DNA from: Methylophaga marina | Lineage (GTDB): Bacteria > Pseudomonadota > Gammaproteobacteria > Nitrosococcales > Methylophagaceae | Assembly: GCF_030296755.1 (NCBI RefSeq) | Contig: NZ_AP027741.1 | Span: 744,001-808,000 of the forward strand | Direction: 5' to 3' | Length of the DNA: 64,000 nt | Shown here: piece by piece, positions 55,202 through 64,000 of the stretch | Layout: every line of letters begins with the position of its first letter | Numbering within the stretch: position 1 is the first letter of the stretch | Notes under the pieces: model-generated | What the model was told of the DNA's origin: nothing | Databases searched by the model: none | What the model saw: only the letters and a program-made list of their open reading frames with translations | Made by a program: the position numbers and the translations under genes

Positions 55202-56529
55202 CGTTCTCTCATTGCCTCATTTTTAGCTTTGAGTATCGGTTTAAACAAATAATCCAGCACTGTTTTTTTACCCGTAAGAATATCAACTGTCACAGTCATA
55301 CCTGGAATAATCTCTAATGGACCTTTACTACTCTCTATATAGCTTTTATCTGTTCTTAAATAAATCAGATAAAAACTCTCTCCCTCATCATTTGTAATTG
55401 TATCAGCACTTATTCTCTCTAATGTAGCAGGAAGTCCACCATAAATGGAAAAATCATATGCCGTCAATTTCACCATCGCTTGTTGGCCTGGACTTAAAAA
55501 AGCAATATCCGAAGGGCGGATATTGGCTTCAATTAATAAATTATCTTCCACTGGCACAATTTCAACCAGATCCATTCCTGGTTGTATAACCCCACCAACG
55601 GTATTAATTTTTAACTGCTTTATCTTACCCTTCACAGGCGAACGCACCAAGGTACGCCTCACTCTATCCTCCTGAGAAGTCGTTGTTTCTTTGGTTATGG
55701 CTAATTCAGACTGTACCTCACTAAGCTGAGATGCTGCTTCTGATTTGAATCTCAGCGTCGTATCTTTTATTTTTTGCTTAGCTTCGTTAAGTGTTGACCG
55801 GATACGAGGAATCGCTAACCTGGTCGTTTCCATTTCGCCACGTAAATCATTGGTCGCTCGCTTAAGTCTTAATAATTCAACTTCAGATATAACGCCCACA
55901 GAGACCAATGGCTCAGACATTTCCAACTCTTGGCGGCTCAAATCGTAACTGGTTGTCAGCTTATTGAGCTTCGCCTGGTTTTCTAGCAGCTCTTGCTGTC
56001 GTTGTTTTACCTGTTGCTCAAGAACATCAATATTACTTTGTAATTCAAGTTGGCGTGATTGATAAAGTGCGCGTTCACTAGCAGCTAAGGCAGGTTGTTG
56101 TTTTAGGACTTCTTCAGGTAATTCTAATGGTTTGCCTTCCATTTCGGCCGTCAATCGTGCTTTACGAGCTAGTAACTCCCAGTACTTTAACTGGGTTTCA
56201 CGAAATGACGAGGAAAACCGCGTATCGTCAATCTTAAGTAATACATCATCTTTATTGACGATGTCTCCTTCATGTACCAGTACTTCAGAGAGAATACCAC
56301 CTTCCAGATTCTGTATGACTTGAACTTTACTGGATGGAATTACTTTGCCCTGCCCCCGCGTCACCTCATCTAACTCTGTAATACTGGCCCACCAGAAAGC
56401 GCAGATGAAAAACAGTGCTGTAAGCAGTAGTAAAGAGTGACCAACTCGAGATGAACTTTCCAGTGAAGCGGCACTGACTTCTGACATGAACTCCAGATCG
56501 TCTGAATGCGTTTTTTTGAACCAAGCCAT
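55198..56529 (-). CDS. HlyD family membrane fusion protein of a type I secretion system
   Basis: A 443-residue periplasmic adaptor. A single N-terminal membrane helix (SLLLLTALFFICAFWWASI, about residues 31-50), biotinyl-lipoyl half motifs around NLEGGILSEVLVHEGDIVNKDDVLLKIDD, a long coiled coil (about 140-300) and the C-terminal beta barrel ending in PGMTVTVDILTGKKTVLDYLFKPI are the family layout. It links the ABC protein to the TolC channel. It starts two bases after the ABC gene's stop. Confidence 0.94.
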   Translation of the reverse strand: MAWFKKTHSDDLEFMSEVSAASLESSSRVGHSLLLLTALFFICAFWWASITELDEVTRGQGKVIPSSKVQVIQNLEGGILSEVLVHEGDIVNKDDVLLKIDDTRFSSSFRETQLKYWELLARKARLTAEMEGKPLELPEEVLKQQPALAASERALYQSRQLELQSNIDVLEQQVKQRQQELLENQAKLNKLTTSYDLSRQELEMSEPLVSVGVISEVELLRLKRATNDLRGEMETTRLAIPRIRSTLNEAKQKIKDTTLRFKSEAASQLSEVQSELAITKETTTSQEDRVRRTLVRSPVKGKIKQLKINTVGGVIQPGMDLVEIVPVEDNLLIEANIRPSDIAFLSPGQQAMVKLTAYDFSIYGGLPATLERISADTITNDEGESFYLIYLRTDKSYIESSKGPLEIIPGMTVTVDILTGKKTVLDYLFKPILKAKNEAMRER

Positions 56530-56531
56530 AA

Positions 56532-58712
56532 CTAGCCCTTACTCACTTTAATATGACCATTTTTAAGGGCAGACAGAATTTGTTCCCGGGAGCCATCGGC
56601 AACAATATTCCCTTGATCCATCACGATCACTCTATCAACTAAACTCAAAAGTGAGGCTTTATGAGTCACCAGTAGAAGGGTCTTATCCTCAATGTGCTCT
56701 GCTAATTTGGCTTTAAAACGTTCTTCTGTACTGTTGTCCATGGCATTAGTGGGTTCATCCAGCATCACAACAGGTGAATTTAACAACAATGCTCTAGCAA
56801 CGGCTACGCTTTGACGCTGTCCACCAGATAAACCTTCACCTCTCTCCCCGACAGGCATATCAAAACCCGATGGGTGTCGATTGACAAATTCCGTCACCCC
56901 CGCAATGTCTGCCGCTTTTAATACTTCATGATCTTCAGCGAAGGGAGCCACCATGGTGATATTTTCACGAATACTGCCGTAGAACAGTACGACGTCCTGT
57001 GGTGCGTAGCCAACATTCTTTCTTAGATCGACAGGATCGACCTGTCGAATATCAGTACCGTCCAACAAAATAGAGCCTTCATTGGGTTCATACAAACCCA
57101 ACATCAGTTTTTCAATGGTACTTTTCCCAGAACCAATGCGGCCTATAAATGCCACCTTTTCTCCGGCATTAATCTTAAAAGAGACATCTGATAAAGCATC
57201 AATGGGTTGTTCTGGATAACGAAAGCTCACCTTTTTAAATTCAATGCCACCCTTGAATTCAGGCCGATGCAGAAACTCTCGTCCAGATGGTCTTTCAACA
57301 GGCAATGCCATCAAGCTATTCAATGAACTCAACGCCGCTTTAGATTGATGATAGCGAGTCAATATACCGGCTAACTGTGCCATCGGAGCTAATGCACGGC
57401 CTGTCAAAATAGTGCTGGCAATTAAGGCCCCCATAGTGATTTCATTTTCTGTAATTAAATACACACCAAACACAACAACGGTGATGGATGCCATCTGTTG
57501 CAGGAAGGAAGTAAAGTTGATCGCCGTGGCAGATAAAATACGAGCGCGTTGGCTGTATTTAGTCATAAAACCAACCGTCTGCTCCCATTTACGCTGAATA
57601 GGAGTCTCTGCACCAATACTCTTGATAGTCTCCAAGCCGGTAAGCGTTTCAATTAATGTCGAACTTCTCTGTCCGGAATGCCTGAATAAATGTTGAATCG
57701 TTTTTGATAAAGGGAACTGAATAATCAAACTCACCAGTATCGTCAGAGGTATGACGGCTAAAGGTATATACGCGACAGGCCCTGCTACCAGCCAGATAAC
57801 AGCAATAAATAATAATGAAAATGGCAAATCAACCAAGGTTGTCAGTGTCGCCGATGTAAAAAACTCTCTGAACGACTCGAACTCTTGCATACTGTTAGCG
57901 AATGACCCGACAGAATTCGACCGCGCGGACATTTTTACCGCCATCACTTTTTCAAAAATGGTGGCGGAAAGAATCACATCTGCTTTTTTACTGGCTATAT
58001 CAATAAAATACGCACGAAGTGTGCGCAGTAATAACTCAAAGACAAATACAGTGGCGACACCAATGGCTAATACCCAGAGTGTTTCTGTGGCATTATTTGG
58101 CACAACACGGTCATAGACATTCATCACAAATAACGGTGAAGCCAGAGCAAAACTATTCACCAGGATGGATGCAATAAATACTTGGCCGTAGATGGGCCAG
58201 AAACGCAAAATTGTGCCCCAGAACCAATGTTCAGCACGCGGTATAGCAGAGAATTCTGTTCGTTTATCAAAGTGATGAACAGGTTTGATAAAGATGCTGT
58301 ATCCCGAATACTGCTCTGCTAGTTCATCAAGAGACAGCTCGGACTCCCCTTCACCTGTTTCAGGGAAAATAACTTTTGCTTTTGTTTTGTTGATTTCAAG
58401 AAGAATGCAGGCATTCGCATTGTCCAATAAAAGGATGGCTGGCAAAACAAGATTTGAGATTTTTGTCAGTTTTCTCTTCACTATGCGAGAAGACAAGCCC
58501 GCGCGGTCTGCAGCGCGACTGAATAAAGAGGGTGAAAGTTTATTATCAACAAGGGGCAAACCAGCAATCAATGATTCTGGACTATGTGGTTTATTAAGAA
58601 TTTTGGCGAGAACCGTCAAGCAGGCCAGTAACGGATCATCATGAGTACGGTAGCTATCCTGAGCATCCCACTGCTCTTTTTTATTTGTGTTGATGACAGA
58701 CTCCGTATACAT
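56532..58712 (-). CDS. Type I secretion ABC transporter with inactive peptidase-like domain (LapB-like)
   Basis: A 726-residue exporter. The N-terminal C39-like domain (about 20-140) contains DPLLACLTVLAKILNKPHS in place of the catalytic DCG motif, so it is a peptide-binding, non-cutting domain as in LapB and RTX toxin exporters. Six membrane helices (about 165-450) precede the ATPase domain: Walker A GRIGSGKSTIEKLMLG, signature LSGGQRQSVAVARALL, Walker B VVMLDEPTNAMD. The substrate is probably a large RTX adhesin, not encoded here. First gene of the ABC-HlyD-LuxR-TolC operon. Confidence 0.94.
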   Translation of the reverse strand: MYTESVINTNKKEQWDAQDSYRTHDDPLLACLTVLAKILNKPHSPESLIAGLPLVDNKLSPSLFSRAADRAGLSSRIVKRKLTKISNLVLPAILLLDNANACILLEINKTKAKVIFPETGEGESELSLDELAEQYSGYSIFIKPVHHFDKRTEFSAIPRAEHWFWGTILRFWPIYGQVFIASILVNSFALASPLFVMNVYDRVVPNNATETLWVLAIGVATVFVFELLLRTLRAYFIDIASKKADVILSATIFEKVMAVKMSARSNSVGSFANSMQEFESFREFFTSATLTTLVDLPFSLLFIAVIWLVAGPVAYIPLAVIPLTILVSLIIQFPLSKTIQHLFRHSGQRSSTLIETLTGLETIKSIGAETPIQRKWEQTVGFMTKYSQRARILSATAINFTSFLQQMASITVVVFGVYLITENEITMGALIASTILTGRALAPMAQLAGILTRYHQSKAALSSLNSLMALPVERPSGREFLHRPEFKGGIEFKKVSFRYPEQPIDALSDVSFKINAGEKVAFIGRIGSGKSTIEKLMLGLYEPNEGSILLDGTDIRQVDPVDLRKNVGYAPQDVVLFYGSIRENITMVAPFAEDHEVLKAADIAGVTEFVNRHPSGFDMPVGERGEGLSGGQRQSVAVARALLLNSPVVMLDEPTNAMDNSTEERFKAKLAEHIEDKTLLLVTHKASLLSLVDRVIVMDQGNIVADGSREQILSALKNGHIKVSKG

Positions 58713-58828
58713 CTTCTTAACAATAGTGAGTTAATAAACTTGATGAGTTTCACAGTTTTTTAGTTTACTGTAAAGCACATCACGCCATAATGTGCTATGG
58801 CATTACATTAATGGGGTCATGAATAGAT

Positions 58829-59167
58829 ATGGTTTATGTAGAAAGAGATGAAACAGCTAACATCATTGCTGTTTACGATAACCCTCAAGCTGGCGCAACA
58901 GAAAAGCTATCAATAAACTCTGACGAACTGGTCGCGTATTTAACACAATCAGAAAACAAAGCAGATAGTCTGTCTGCGCTTAACGCATCAGACTTATCTT
59001 TGATCCGGGTGTTGGAAGATTTGATCAATACCTTGATAGACAAACAAGTCATATTATTTACAGATCTGCCTCTCGCTGCGCGCGAGAAATTGGCTACGCG
59101 AGAAAAAATCAGGGACAAGCTCAACAGTCTCGAAAATCTGATGAGCGATGACCCCGGATTGCTCTAA
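58829..59167 (+). CDS. Uncharacterised small protein
   Basis: A 112-residue acidic, helical and probably cytoplasmic protein starting MVYVERDETANIIAVYDNPQAGATEKLS. Similar short proteins are sometimes misnamed as tryptophan synthase beta-like; I know no experimental function. A central helix-rich part (LSALNASDLSLIRVLEDLINTLIDKQVILFTDLPLAAREKL) is its most conserved-looking area. It is divergent from the secretion ABC gene and overlaps the der stop by four bases. Confidence 0.7.
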   Translation: MVYVERDETANIIAVYDNPQAGATEKLSINSDELVAYLTQSENKADSLSALNASDLSLIRVLEDLINTLIDKQVILFTDLPLAAREKLATREKIRDKLNSLENLMSDDPGLL

Positions 59168-60570
59168 CTTTTACGGCTTTTACGCGGAGGACGCTGTTTT
59201 CTTTGAGGTGTGTTTTGTGCCGCACTTTTAACGGCTTTATCACGGTAAGGATTGTCACTGGTTTTAAACTCAATCATCACCGGTGTGCCCTGTAACTTTA
59301 GAACGTCTCTGAAGGTATTTTCCAGATAACGTTTATAACTGTTCGGCGTTGATTCAGTCTGATTTCCATGAATGATGATTCTAGGCGGGTTTTTTCCGCC
59401 TAGATGAGCATAACGGAATTTGATACGACGACCTCGGACCAGTGGCGGTGGATGATCAGCAACCGCATCTTCCAATACCCGAGTCAGGCGTGAAGTAGGG
59501 GCTTTTATCATGGCAGACTGAAATGCTTGTCTGACTGATTTGAATAAGAGGCCGACACCACTGCCATGTAATGCTGAAATAAAATGCGTTTTGGCAAAAT
59601 TCAGAAAAGGTAACCGACGCTCGATATTTGTCGTTACCCATTCACGTTCACTTTTTTCCAGGCCGTCCCATTTATTAACAGCAATAACGACAGCACGCCC
59701 ACTTTCAATAATCAGTCCTGCTAAATGCAGATCCTGCTCGACGATGCCTTCATGCGCATCCAGGACTAGCATCACTACATTGGCATCTTCTAAGGCCTGT
59801 AAAGTTTTTAATATACTGAACTTTTCAAGTTTTTCAGAGACTTTAGAGCGACGTCTGACACCTGCTGTATCAATCAATGTGTACTTGACGCCATCTTTTT
59901 CAAATGGAACATGAATACTGTCGCGGGTTGTGCCAGGTTCATCGAATGCCACCACGCGCTCTTCACCTAGCAAACGGTTTATCAGCGTAGATTTACCCAC
60001 ATTAGGTCTGCCCAACACTGCCAGTCGGATTTCATTCTCATCAAATTGCTCAGGTTCATCGGCCTCCAGCTTCTCAACCGCTGGGATGCGATCTTTGATT
60101 TCGGCTAACAGCGCATCAATACCTCTGCCCTGAGTTGCAGAGATAACCTGAGGCTCACCCAGACCTAGTGCATAGAATTCGGCAGAGATAATTTCACGAC
60201 GTTCACCTTCCGTTTTATTTATTACAAGACAAACGGGTTTGCCGTCGTTTCGTAAAAGCTGGACGACATCGGAGTCAGTAGGCATCAGTCCTGCACGACC
60301 ATCGACGATGAATAAGATGAGATCCGCTTCATCAATCGCCAGTTTTGCCTGTTTACGCATAAGATCAGACATATTGTCTGTTTGATCGGTAAGGCCACCG
60401 GTATCAATCAGGATAAAATCATAACCAGGCTCTTTCGCGGTACCGTAGATACGGTCACGCGTCAGACCAGCGTAATCCGCTACAAGCGCATCACGGCTTC
60501 TTGTTAGCCGGTTAAATATGGTCGATTTGCCGACATTCGGACGACCAACCAACGCAATTACTGGTTTCAA
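59164..60570 (-). CDS. der: Ribosome-associated GTPase Der (EngA)
   Basis: A 468-residue GTPase with two tandem G domains and a KH-like C-terminal domain, essential for 50S ribosome assembly. First G domain: ALVGRPNVGKSTIFNRL, DTGGLTD, NKTEG. Second: AVLGRPNVGKSTLINRL, DTAGVRR, NKWDG. The KH-like domain has the RIKFRYAHLGGKNPPRIIIHGNQ segment. The C-terminal tail is basic. Its ATG overlaps the bamB stop; yfgM-bamB-der is the standard order. Confidence 0.97.
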   Translation of the reverse strand: MKPVIALVGRPNVGKSTIFNRLTRSRDALVADYAGLTRDRIYGTAKEPGYDFILIDTGGLTDQTDNMSDLMRKQAKLAIDEADLILFIVDGRAGLMPTDSDVVQLLRNDGKPVCLVINKTEGERREIISAEFYALGLGEPQVISATQGRGIDALLAEIKDRIPAVEKLEADEPEQFDENEIRLAVLGRPNVGKSTLINRLLGEERVVAFDEPGTTRDSIHVPFEKDGVKYTLIDTAGVRRRSKVSEKLEKFSILKTLQALEDANVVMLVLDAHEGIVEQDLHLAGLIIESGRAVVIAVNKWDGLEKSEREWVTTNIERRLPFLNFAKTHFISALHGSGVGLLFKSVRQAFQSAMIKAPTSRLTRVLEDAVADHPPPLVRGRRIKFRYAHLGGKNPPRIIIHGNQTESTPNSYKRYLENTFRDVLKLQGTPVMIEFKTSDNPYRDKAVKSAAQNTPQRKQRPPRKSRKS

Positions 60571-61739
60571 TTTTCAGGTACTCTCAAAGCGGAAAGACTG
60601 CCATCAGCTGCAGTAACATAGACAATGCCATTGATAACTAATGGTTTGCTGTAAATTGGACCATCACTCAGTTGCTGACGTGAAACAAAGCGACCATCAT
60701 CTCTCGCTATCCAGTGAATATATCCTTCAAAATCACCTACGACAATGTAATTACCCGCAATCGCAGGCGCGGTTACCTGACGTCTAAGTAATCTTGTCTG
60801 ACGCCACAATGCATCACCACTACCATCCTGGACAGCCCAGACATAACCTTGGTCATCTGTCACATATACAGCGTCTCGGTAAGCGGCATCCAGCCCGATT
60901 TGTGATGACATATCACGTGACCATGACACACGACCAGAATTGATATCTACAGCAGCCAATTGTCCCTGGTAAGTCACAACGTAGGCAGTATCTTCAATCA
61001 CTACCGGGTCAGCATCAATATCAACTAAACGTTCCAGCTCGGTTCTGCCACGTGGAATAGCGATACTCTTTTCCCATATCACTTTACCGTCGTTCAATGT
61101 CAGGGCGACCAATTTACCGTTGTCATAGCCAGCAATGACGGTATCACCAGCAATCACAGGTCTTCCGGCACCACGTAAACTGAGTAAAGGGACAGCGCGC
61201 TGGTATGACCAAATGACCTTACCATCATCTGCAGAAATACCCGTGACACGTCCATCAGAGGTACGGCTCACAACAATACCATTTGCTGAAGTCGCCGGAG
61301 CCAACACTTCACTAGTTAATTGTGTCCGCCACAACTCTTTGCCATCGGCTTCGTTCAAAGCAACCAGCAAACCTTTATCTGAGCCGACATAGACTGCTTC
61401 CATACCACCACCAATGCCGGTCACAACATTAAAATCCAGATCGGCATCCCAGATTTCACGTCCCGTTTCAGCATTAAGTGCGCTCACCTCACCTTCATGA
61501 TCAACAGCAAAAATTTTATTATTTTGCCACCATGATGCCAGATCGAGTTTCTTTTCACCTGCACCATCATTAACACCTTTATCCCATAGGACTTTGGCAT
61601 TGAACTCACTGGCAAACTCAGTTAACGGCTCTGGTGGTTCCTCATAGGATTCTTCTGCGAACCAATCGCCTACGGTGCTACATGCAGTAAGTACGGTGAG
61701 TGAGAGACCAATGGTTAATAAGCGCAAATTAACTTTCAT
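60567..61739 (-). CDS. bamB: Outer-membrane assembly lipoprotein BamB
   Basis: A 390-residue lipoprotein (signal LTIGLSLTVLTACST, with lipidated Cys near residue 20). It is an eight-bladed PQQ-type propeller: repeats such as ETGREIWDADL, ADGKELWRTQL, DDGKVIWSYQR, NDGKVIWEKSI and NSGRVSWSRDM are visible. It is a subunit of the BAM complex that inserts outer-membrane barrels. Overlaps both neighbours (yfgM by 11 bases, der by 4). Confidence 0.96.
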   Translation of the reverse strand: MKVNLRLLTIGLSLTVLTACSTVGDWFAEESYEEPPEPLTEFASEFNAKVLWDKGVNDGAGEKKLDLASWWQNNKIFAVDHEGEVSALNAETGREIWDADLDFNVVTGIGGGMEAVYVGSDKGLLVALNEADGKELWRTQLTSEVLAPATSANGIVVSRTSDGRVTGISADDGKVIWSYQRAVPLLSLRGAGRPVIAGDTVIAGYDNGKLVALTLNDGKVIWEKSIAIPRGRTELERLVDIDADPVVIEDTAYVVTYQGQLAAVDINSGRVSWSRDMSSQIGLDAAYRDAVYVTDDQGYVWAVQDGSGDALWRQTRLLRRQVTAPAIAGNYIVVGDFEGYIHWIARDDGRFVSRQQLSDGPIYSKPLVINGIVYVTAADGSLSALRVPEN

Positions 61740-62370
61740 GTGCTACGGCCACATCATCTAATTTCATTTCAATCAGGGTATGTCTAGGTTCACCAGAATT
61801 GAGCCCTTTCAAGGCATTCTGATACGCTGTTTGCGCTTGTTGCTGCTCTCCCTGAGCAGATTTAATATCACCTTCCAGCTCAGCAAAAAGTGAGTCAAAG
61901 GCCTCCACATCATTGGATGCTACTTGCTCTAAAGCCTGTTCTAATTGCCCATGATCAAACTCAACTTTTGCTAAACGTAGTTTTGCTAACGCTTGGTGAC
62001 TTGATAACTCTGCATTCGTTATCACCCAACGCAGGTAATCTTTCGCTTTCTCATACTCACCTGCTTCACTCGCTTTTTGTGCCATTTGGAGCGCGGCGAA
62101 AACGGCGTAAGCACTATTTTTGTTATCCTGCATCAATTTTTCTGTGCTGGCTTGAGCAGCTTCAGAATCTTGATTGCTTACTGAAACAATCGCTTGCTGG
62201 TAGATCATAGCCGCTTGCTGAGTTTGAACTTGCTGATAGTTCATCCAGTAACGTACACCAAAAATGCTTGCGATACCCAGTATCACACCAATAAAGACAG
62301 AGCGGCCATTTTCACGCCACCATTGTTTTATTGCTTCTGCTTTTTCTTCATCAGATGCATAGATATCCAT
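61729..62370 (-). CDS. yfgM: YfgM-like periplasmic chaperone / Sec translocon ancillary protein
   Basis: A 213-residue protein with an N-terminal cytoplasmic tail (DIYASDEEKAEAIKQWWRENG), one membrane helix (SVFIGVILGIASIFGVRYW) and a periplasmic part of tetratricopeptide-like helices. The layout and place before bamB match E. coli YfgM, which binds SecYEG and PpiD. It overlaps the bamB start. Confidence 0.93.
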   Translation of the reverse strand: MDIYASDEEKAEAIKQWWRENGRSVFIGVILGIASIFGVRYWMNYQQVQTQQAAMIYQQAIVSVSNQDSEAAQASTEKLMQDNKNSAYAVFAALQMAQKASEAGEYEKAKDYLRWVITNAELSSHQALAKLRLAKVEFDHGQLEQALEQVASNDVEAFDSLFAELEGDIKSAQGEQQQAQTAYQNALKGLNSGEPRHTLIEMKLDDVAVAHES

Positions 62371-62469
62371 GCGGTCTCCTCAACATCGGTTTACTGATCA
62401 ACTTTATATAAAGCCGTTGATTATACGTTTTTATATGCTGCTTGTGGATCAACAATTCGTATAATCACA

Positions 62470-62525
62470 TGCACCATGAGATATCGCGAAGCACCAATGT
62501 AGTGCCAAAGCTAACAATATTGCAC
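62470..62525 (+). promoter_or_regulatory. NtrC-type enhancer sites upstream of amt
   Basis: A full dyad GCAC-7 bases-GTGC lies at 62491-62505 (GCACCAATGTAGTGC), matching the NtrC consensus. Half sites GCACCA lie at 62471 and 62522, 20 and 31 bases from it, close to whole turns of the helix. All are about 80-130 bases upstream of the sigma-54 promoter, a normal enhancer distance. Confidence 0.72.
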
Positions 62526-62601
62526 CAATTTAAATCAATAAAACCCAACACTGGTAGATTTATTATAACCATCCAATTGATTTATATTGTTTTTTCTAAT
62601 T

Positions 62602-62617
62602 TGGTGCGACTCTTGCT
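62602..62617 (+). promoter_or_regulatory. Sigma-54 promoter of the ammonium transporter gene
   Basis: TTGGTGCGACTCTTGCT has the invariant GG (62603-62604) and GC (62615-62616) exactly ten bases apart, as required for the -24/-12 elements, and TTGC at -12. It lies about 42 bases before the GTG start of amt. The -24 box differs from TGGCAC at two positions. Confidence 0.7.
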
Positions 62618-62658
62618 ATTTCGGTGCTTTATATCTAAACCAACGAGGGGATAGGATA

Positions 62659-63843
62659 GTGAATAACGCAAATGATGTTTTGTTTATACTGCTTGGCGCC
62701 ATAATGGTGCTAGCCATGCACGCTGGCTTTGCTTTTCTAGAAGTCGGGACAGTTAGAAAGAAAAATCAGGTCAACGCACTGGTAAAAATTATTGTCGATT
62801 TTGCCATATCCACTATCGCTTATTTCTTTATTGGTTACGGTATAGCCTACAATTTACATTTTTTTGATGCGGCTCCAACATTGAATGAAAATTATGGTTA
62901 TGGGCTGGTTAAATTCTTTTTCCTACTTACCTTTGCTGCTGCGATACCGGCTATTGTGTCTGGTGGCATTGCCGAGCGTGCTAAGTTTTACCCTCAACTC
63001 ATAGCGACATTTTTTATTGCTGGTTTTATTTATCCTTTCTTCGAAGGCATTTCATGGAACGGTGCATATGGTATTCAAGAGTGGTTGAGTAACACATATG
63101 GTGCCGGCTTTCATGATTTCGCTGGTTCAATTGTTGTTCATGCTGTGGGCGGCTGGATTGCATTAGCAGCAGTCTTGCACCTCGGTCCACGCCATGGACG
63201 CTATGGTAAAAAAGGTGAAATATTTGCACACCCACCTTCAAATATCCCTTTTCTGGCACTGGGTGCATGGATTCTTACTGTAGGCTGGTTTGGGTTTAAT
63301 GTCATGTCAGCTCAGGCTATTGATGGAATAAGTGGATTGGTTGCTATCAATTCACTTATGGCAATGGTTGGCGGCATACTTGCTTCGTGCCTAGTGGGTA
63401 AAAACGACCCGGGCTTTGTGCACAATGGACCTCTTGCAGGTTTAGTAGCCATATGTGCAGGTTCAGATATCATGCATCCATTAGGAGCCCTGGTGACAGG
63501 TTTGGTTGCGGGTTCACTATTCGTCTTCACATTCACACTCACACAAAACAAATGGAAAATTGATGATGTCCTTGGGGTGTGGCCTTTACATGGTCTTTGT
63601 GGTGTTTGGGGTGGTATTGCAGCTGGTATCTTCGGTCAAGTCGCTTTAGGTGGTATGGGCGGCGTTAGTTTGATGTCACAGCTTATTGGCACTGGATTAG
63701 GTGTACTTATCGCATTTGTTGGTGGATTTACCGTTTATGGTGTGCTTAAACTCGTCTTGGGGTTAAGGCTATCTCAAGAACAAGAATATGAAGGTGCAGA
63801 TTTAAGTATCCACAAAATCACAGCAACGCCGAATAATGACTAA
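62659..63843 (+). CDS. amt: Ammonium transporter Amt
   Basis: A 394-residue, eleven-helix trimeric ammonium channel. Typical residues: the AMHAGFAFLEVGTVRKKN start, the DFAGSIVVHAVGGWIALAA segment with the first pore His, the GAWILTVGWFGFNVMSA helix and the DVLGVWPLHGLCGVWGGI block with the second His. I use the GTG at 62659 because family proteins start there (VNNANDVLFILLGA). No glnK is visible downstream, since the next gene is on the other strand. Confidence 0.95.
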   Translation: MNNANDVLFILLGAIMVLAMHAGFAFLEVGTVRKKNQVNALVKIIVDFAISTIAYFFIGYGIAYNLHFFDAAPTLNENYGYGLVKFFFLLTFAAAIPAIVSGGIAERAKFYPQLIATFFIAGFIYPFFEGISWNGAYGIQEWLSNTYGAGFHDFAGSIVVHAVGGWIALAAVLHLGPRHGRYGKKGEIFAHPPSNIPFLALGAWILTVGWFGFNVMSAQAIDGISGLVAINSLMAMVGGILASCLVGKNDPGFVHNGPLAGLVAICAGSDIMHPLGALVTGLVAGSLFVFTFTLTQNKWKIDDVLGVWPLHGLCGVWGGIAAGIFGQVALGGMGGVSLMSQLIGTGLGVLIAFVGGFTVYGVLKLVLGLRLSQEQEYEGADLSIHKITATPNND

Positions 63844-63860
63844 GTAAGAATGGAATAAAG

Positions 63861-63886
63861 CATAATCCGATTGTTATCGGATTATG
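63861..63886. terminator. Terminator between amt and lpxA
   Basis: CATAATCCGAT and ATCGGATTATG pair around TGTT; the right arm includes the lpxA stop codon. T runs are absent, so function as an intrinsic terminator is uncertain. Confidence 0.6.
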
Positions 63887-64000
63887 CCACCCTCCTGGTT
63901 CTTGAGAAAATCAGATAATAGAGAAATTTCATCTGATTCTTGTTTGATGTTTTCGATGCGTATCTCAGCTTCTTCTAACTTCAAGCCTGAACGATATAAA
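63874..64000 (-). CDS. lpxA: UDP-N-acetylglucosamine acyltransferase LpxA, C-terminal end (truncated by window edge)
   Basis: The last 41 residues of a minus-strand gene that continues beyond base 64000. LYRSGLKLEEAEIRIENI and a final FLKNQEGGIIR closely follow the C-terminal helices of LpxA (family ends with the pattern FI-x-SS-x-RGI/LIR). LpxA makes the first acylated intermediate of lipid A. Only the C-terminal helical domain is visible, so the catalytic beta helix cannot be verified. Confidence 0.72.
   Translation of the reverse strand, partial: LYRSGLKLEEAEIRIENIKQESDEISLLSDFLKNQEGGIIR

Noticed and set aside
59540-59914. 124-codon plus-strand frame opposite der
   Set aside because: The Ser/Thr-rich product is the typical reverse reading of a GTPase gene; der is fully intact on the minus strand.

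Overview
The window reads as a densely packed chromosomal segment of a Gammaproteobacterium. Its gene blocks (xseB-ispA-dxs, yfgM-bamB-der, fabA-fabB, dapC-dapD-yffB-dapE, ribF, ttcA, tcdA) have gammaproteobacterial type proteins and order. Base composition is moderately AT-rich, and a marine or halotolerant methylotroph of the Methylophaga type would fit, but that assignment is an impression and no marker here proves it. I see no rRNA, tRNA, CRISPR array, prophage or insertion sequence. No gene-free stretch exceeds 300 bases.

Layout. 1-7982: the end of gamma-glutamyltransferase, two tandem paralogous membrane proteins, a TatD nuclease, an orphan encapsulated-ferritin-like gene, a MoxR/DUF58/transglutaminase cluster, and TcdA coupled to an unknown HEAGH-motif protein. 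8055-9362: a YefM/YoeB toxin-antitoxin pair with its operator, a dispersed hairpin repeat and a YbaK-type editing protein. 9376-20151: an MscS channel, an MFS transporter, a lipoprotein, an SDR lacking its catalytic lysine, a double-receiver protein, a GNAT-nitrilase fusion followed by an NTF2-like gene, small membrane proteins and a GAF-EAL protein. 20206-22057: an arsenic operon (arsR-arsC-acr3) with a palindromic operator. 22152-30539: a sugar/lipid acyltransferase, a large GGDEF-EAL sensor with a pilin-like gene, ferredoxin-NADP reductase and RibF. 30667-34882: isoprenoid genes (xseB-ispA-dxs), then queD-folE2 for deazapurine/tetrahydropterin synthesis. 34936-39119: a periplasmic aspartic protease, molybdenum cofactor genes (mobA-mobB fusion, moeA), ttcA, and an intergenic region with repeats and a perfect DnaA box. 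39127-48103: lysine/DAP synthesis, then a metal (probably zinc) uptake cluster without an ATPase. 48141-53061: an SDR, purU, a MazG-like enzyme, a hydrolase, fabB-fabA. 53037-59167: a type I secretion operon of the large-adhesin (Lap) type with an embedded degenerate LuxR regulator. 59164-64000: der-bamB-yfgM, an ammonium transporter behind a sigma-54/NtrC control region, and the end of lpxA.

A recurrent feature is that at least six genes (encapsulated ferritin, MscS, MFS, a small membrane protein, an NAD(P)-binding protein, mobA-mobB) are broken by one- or two-base changes in homopolymer runs, with the rest of each protein intact in the next frame. Five of these are repaired by adding exactly one base. 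This pattern points to sequencing or assembly indels more than to gene decay, and those genes are annotated here as whole loci.
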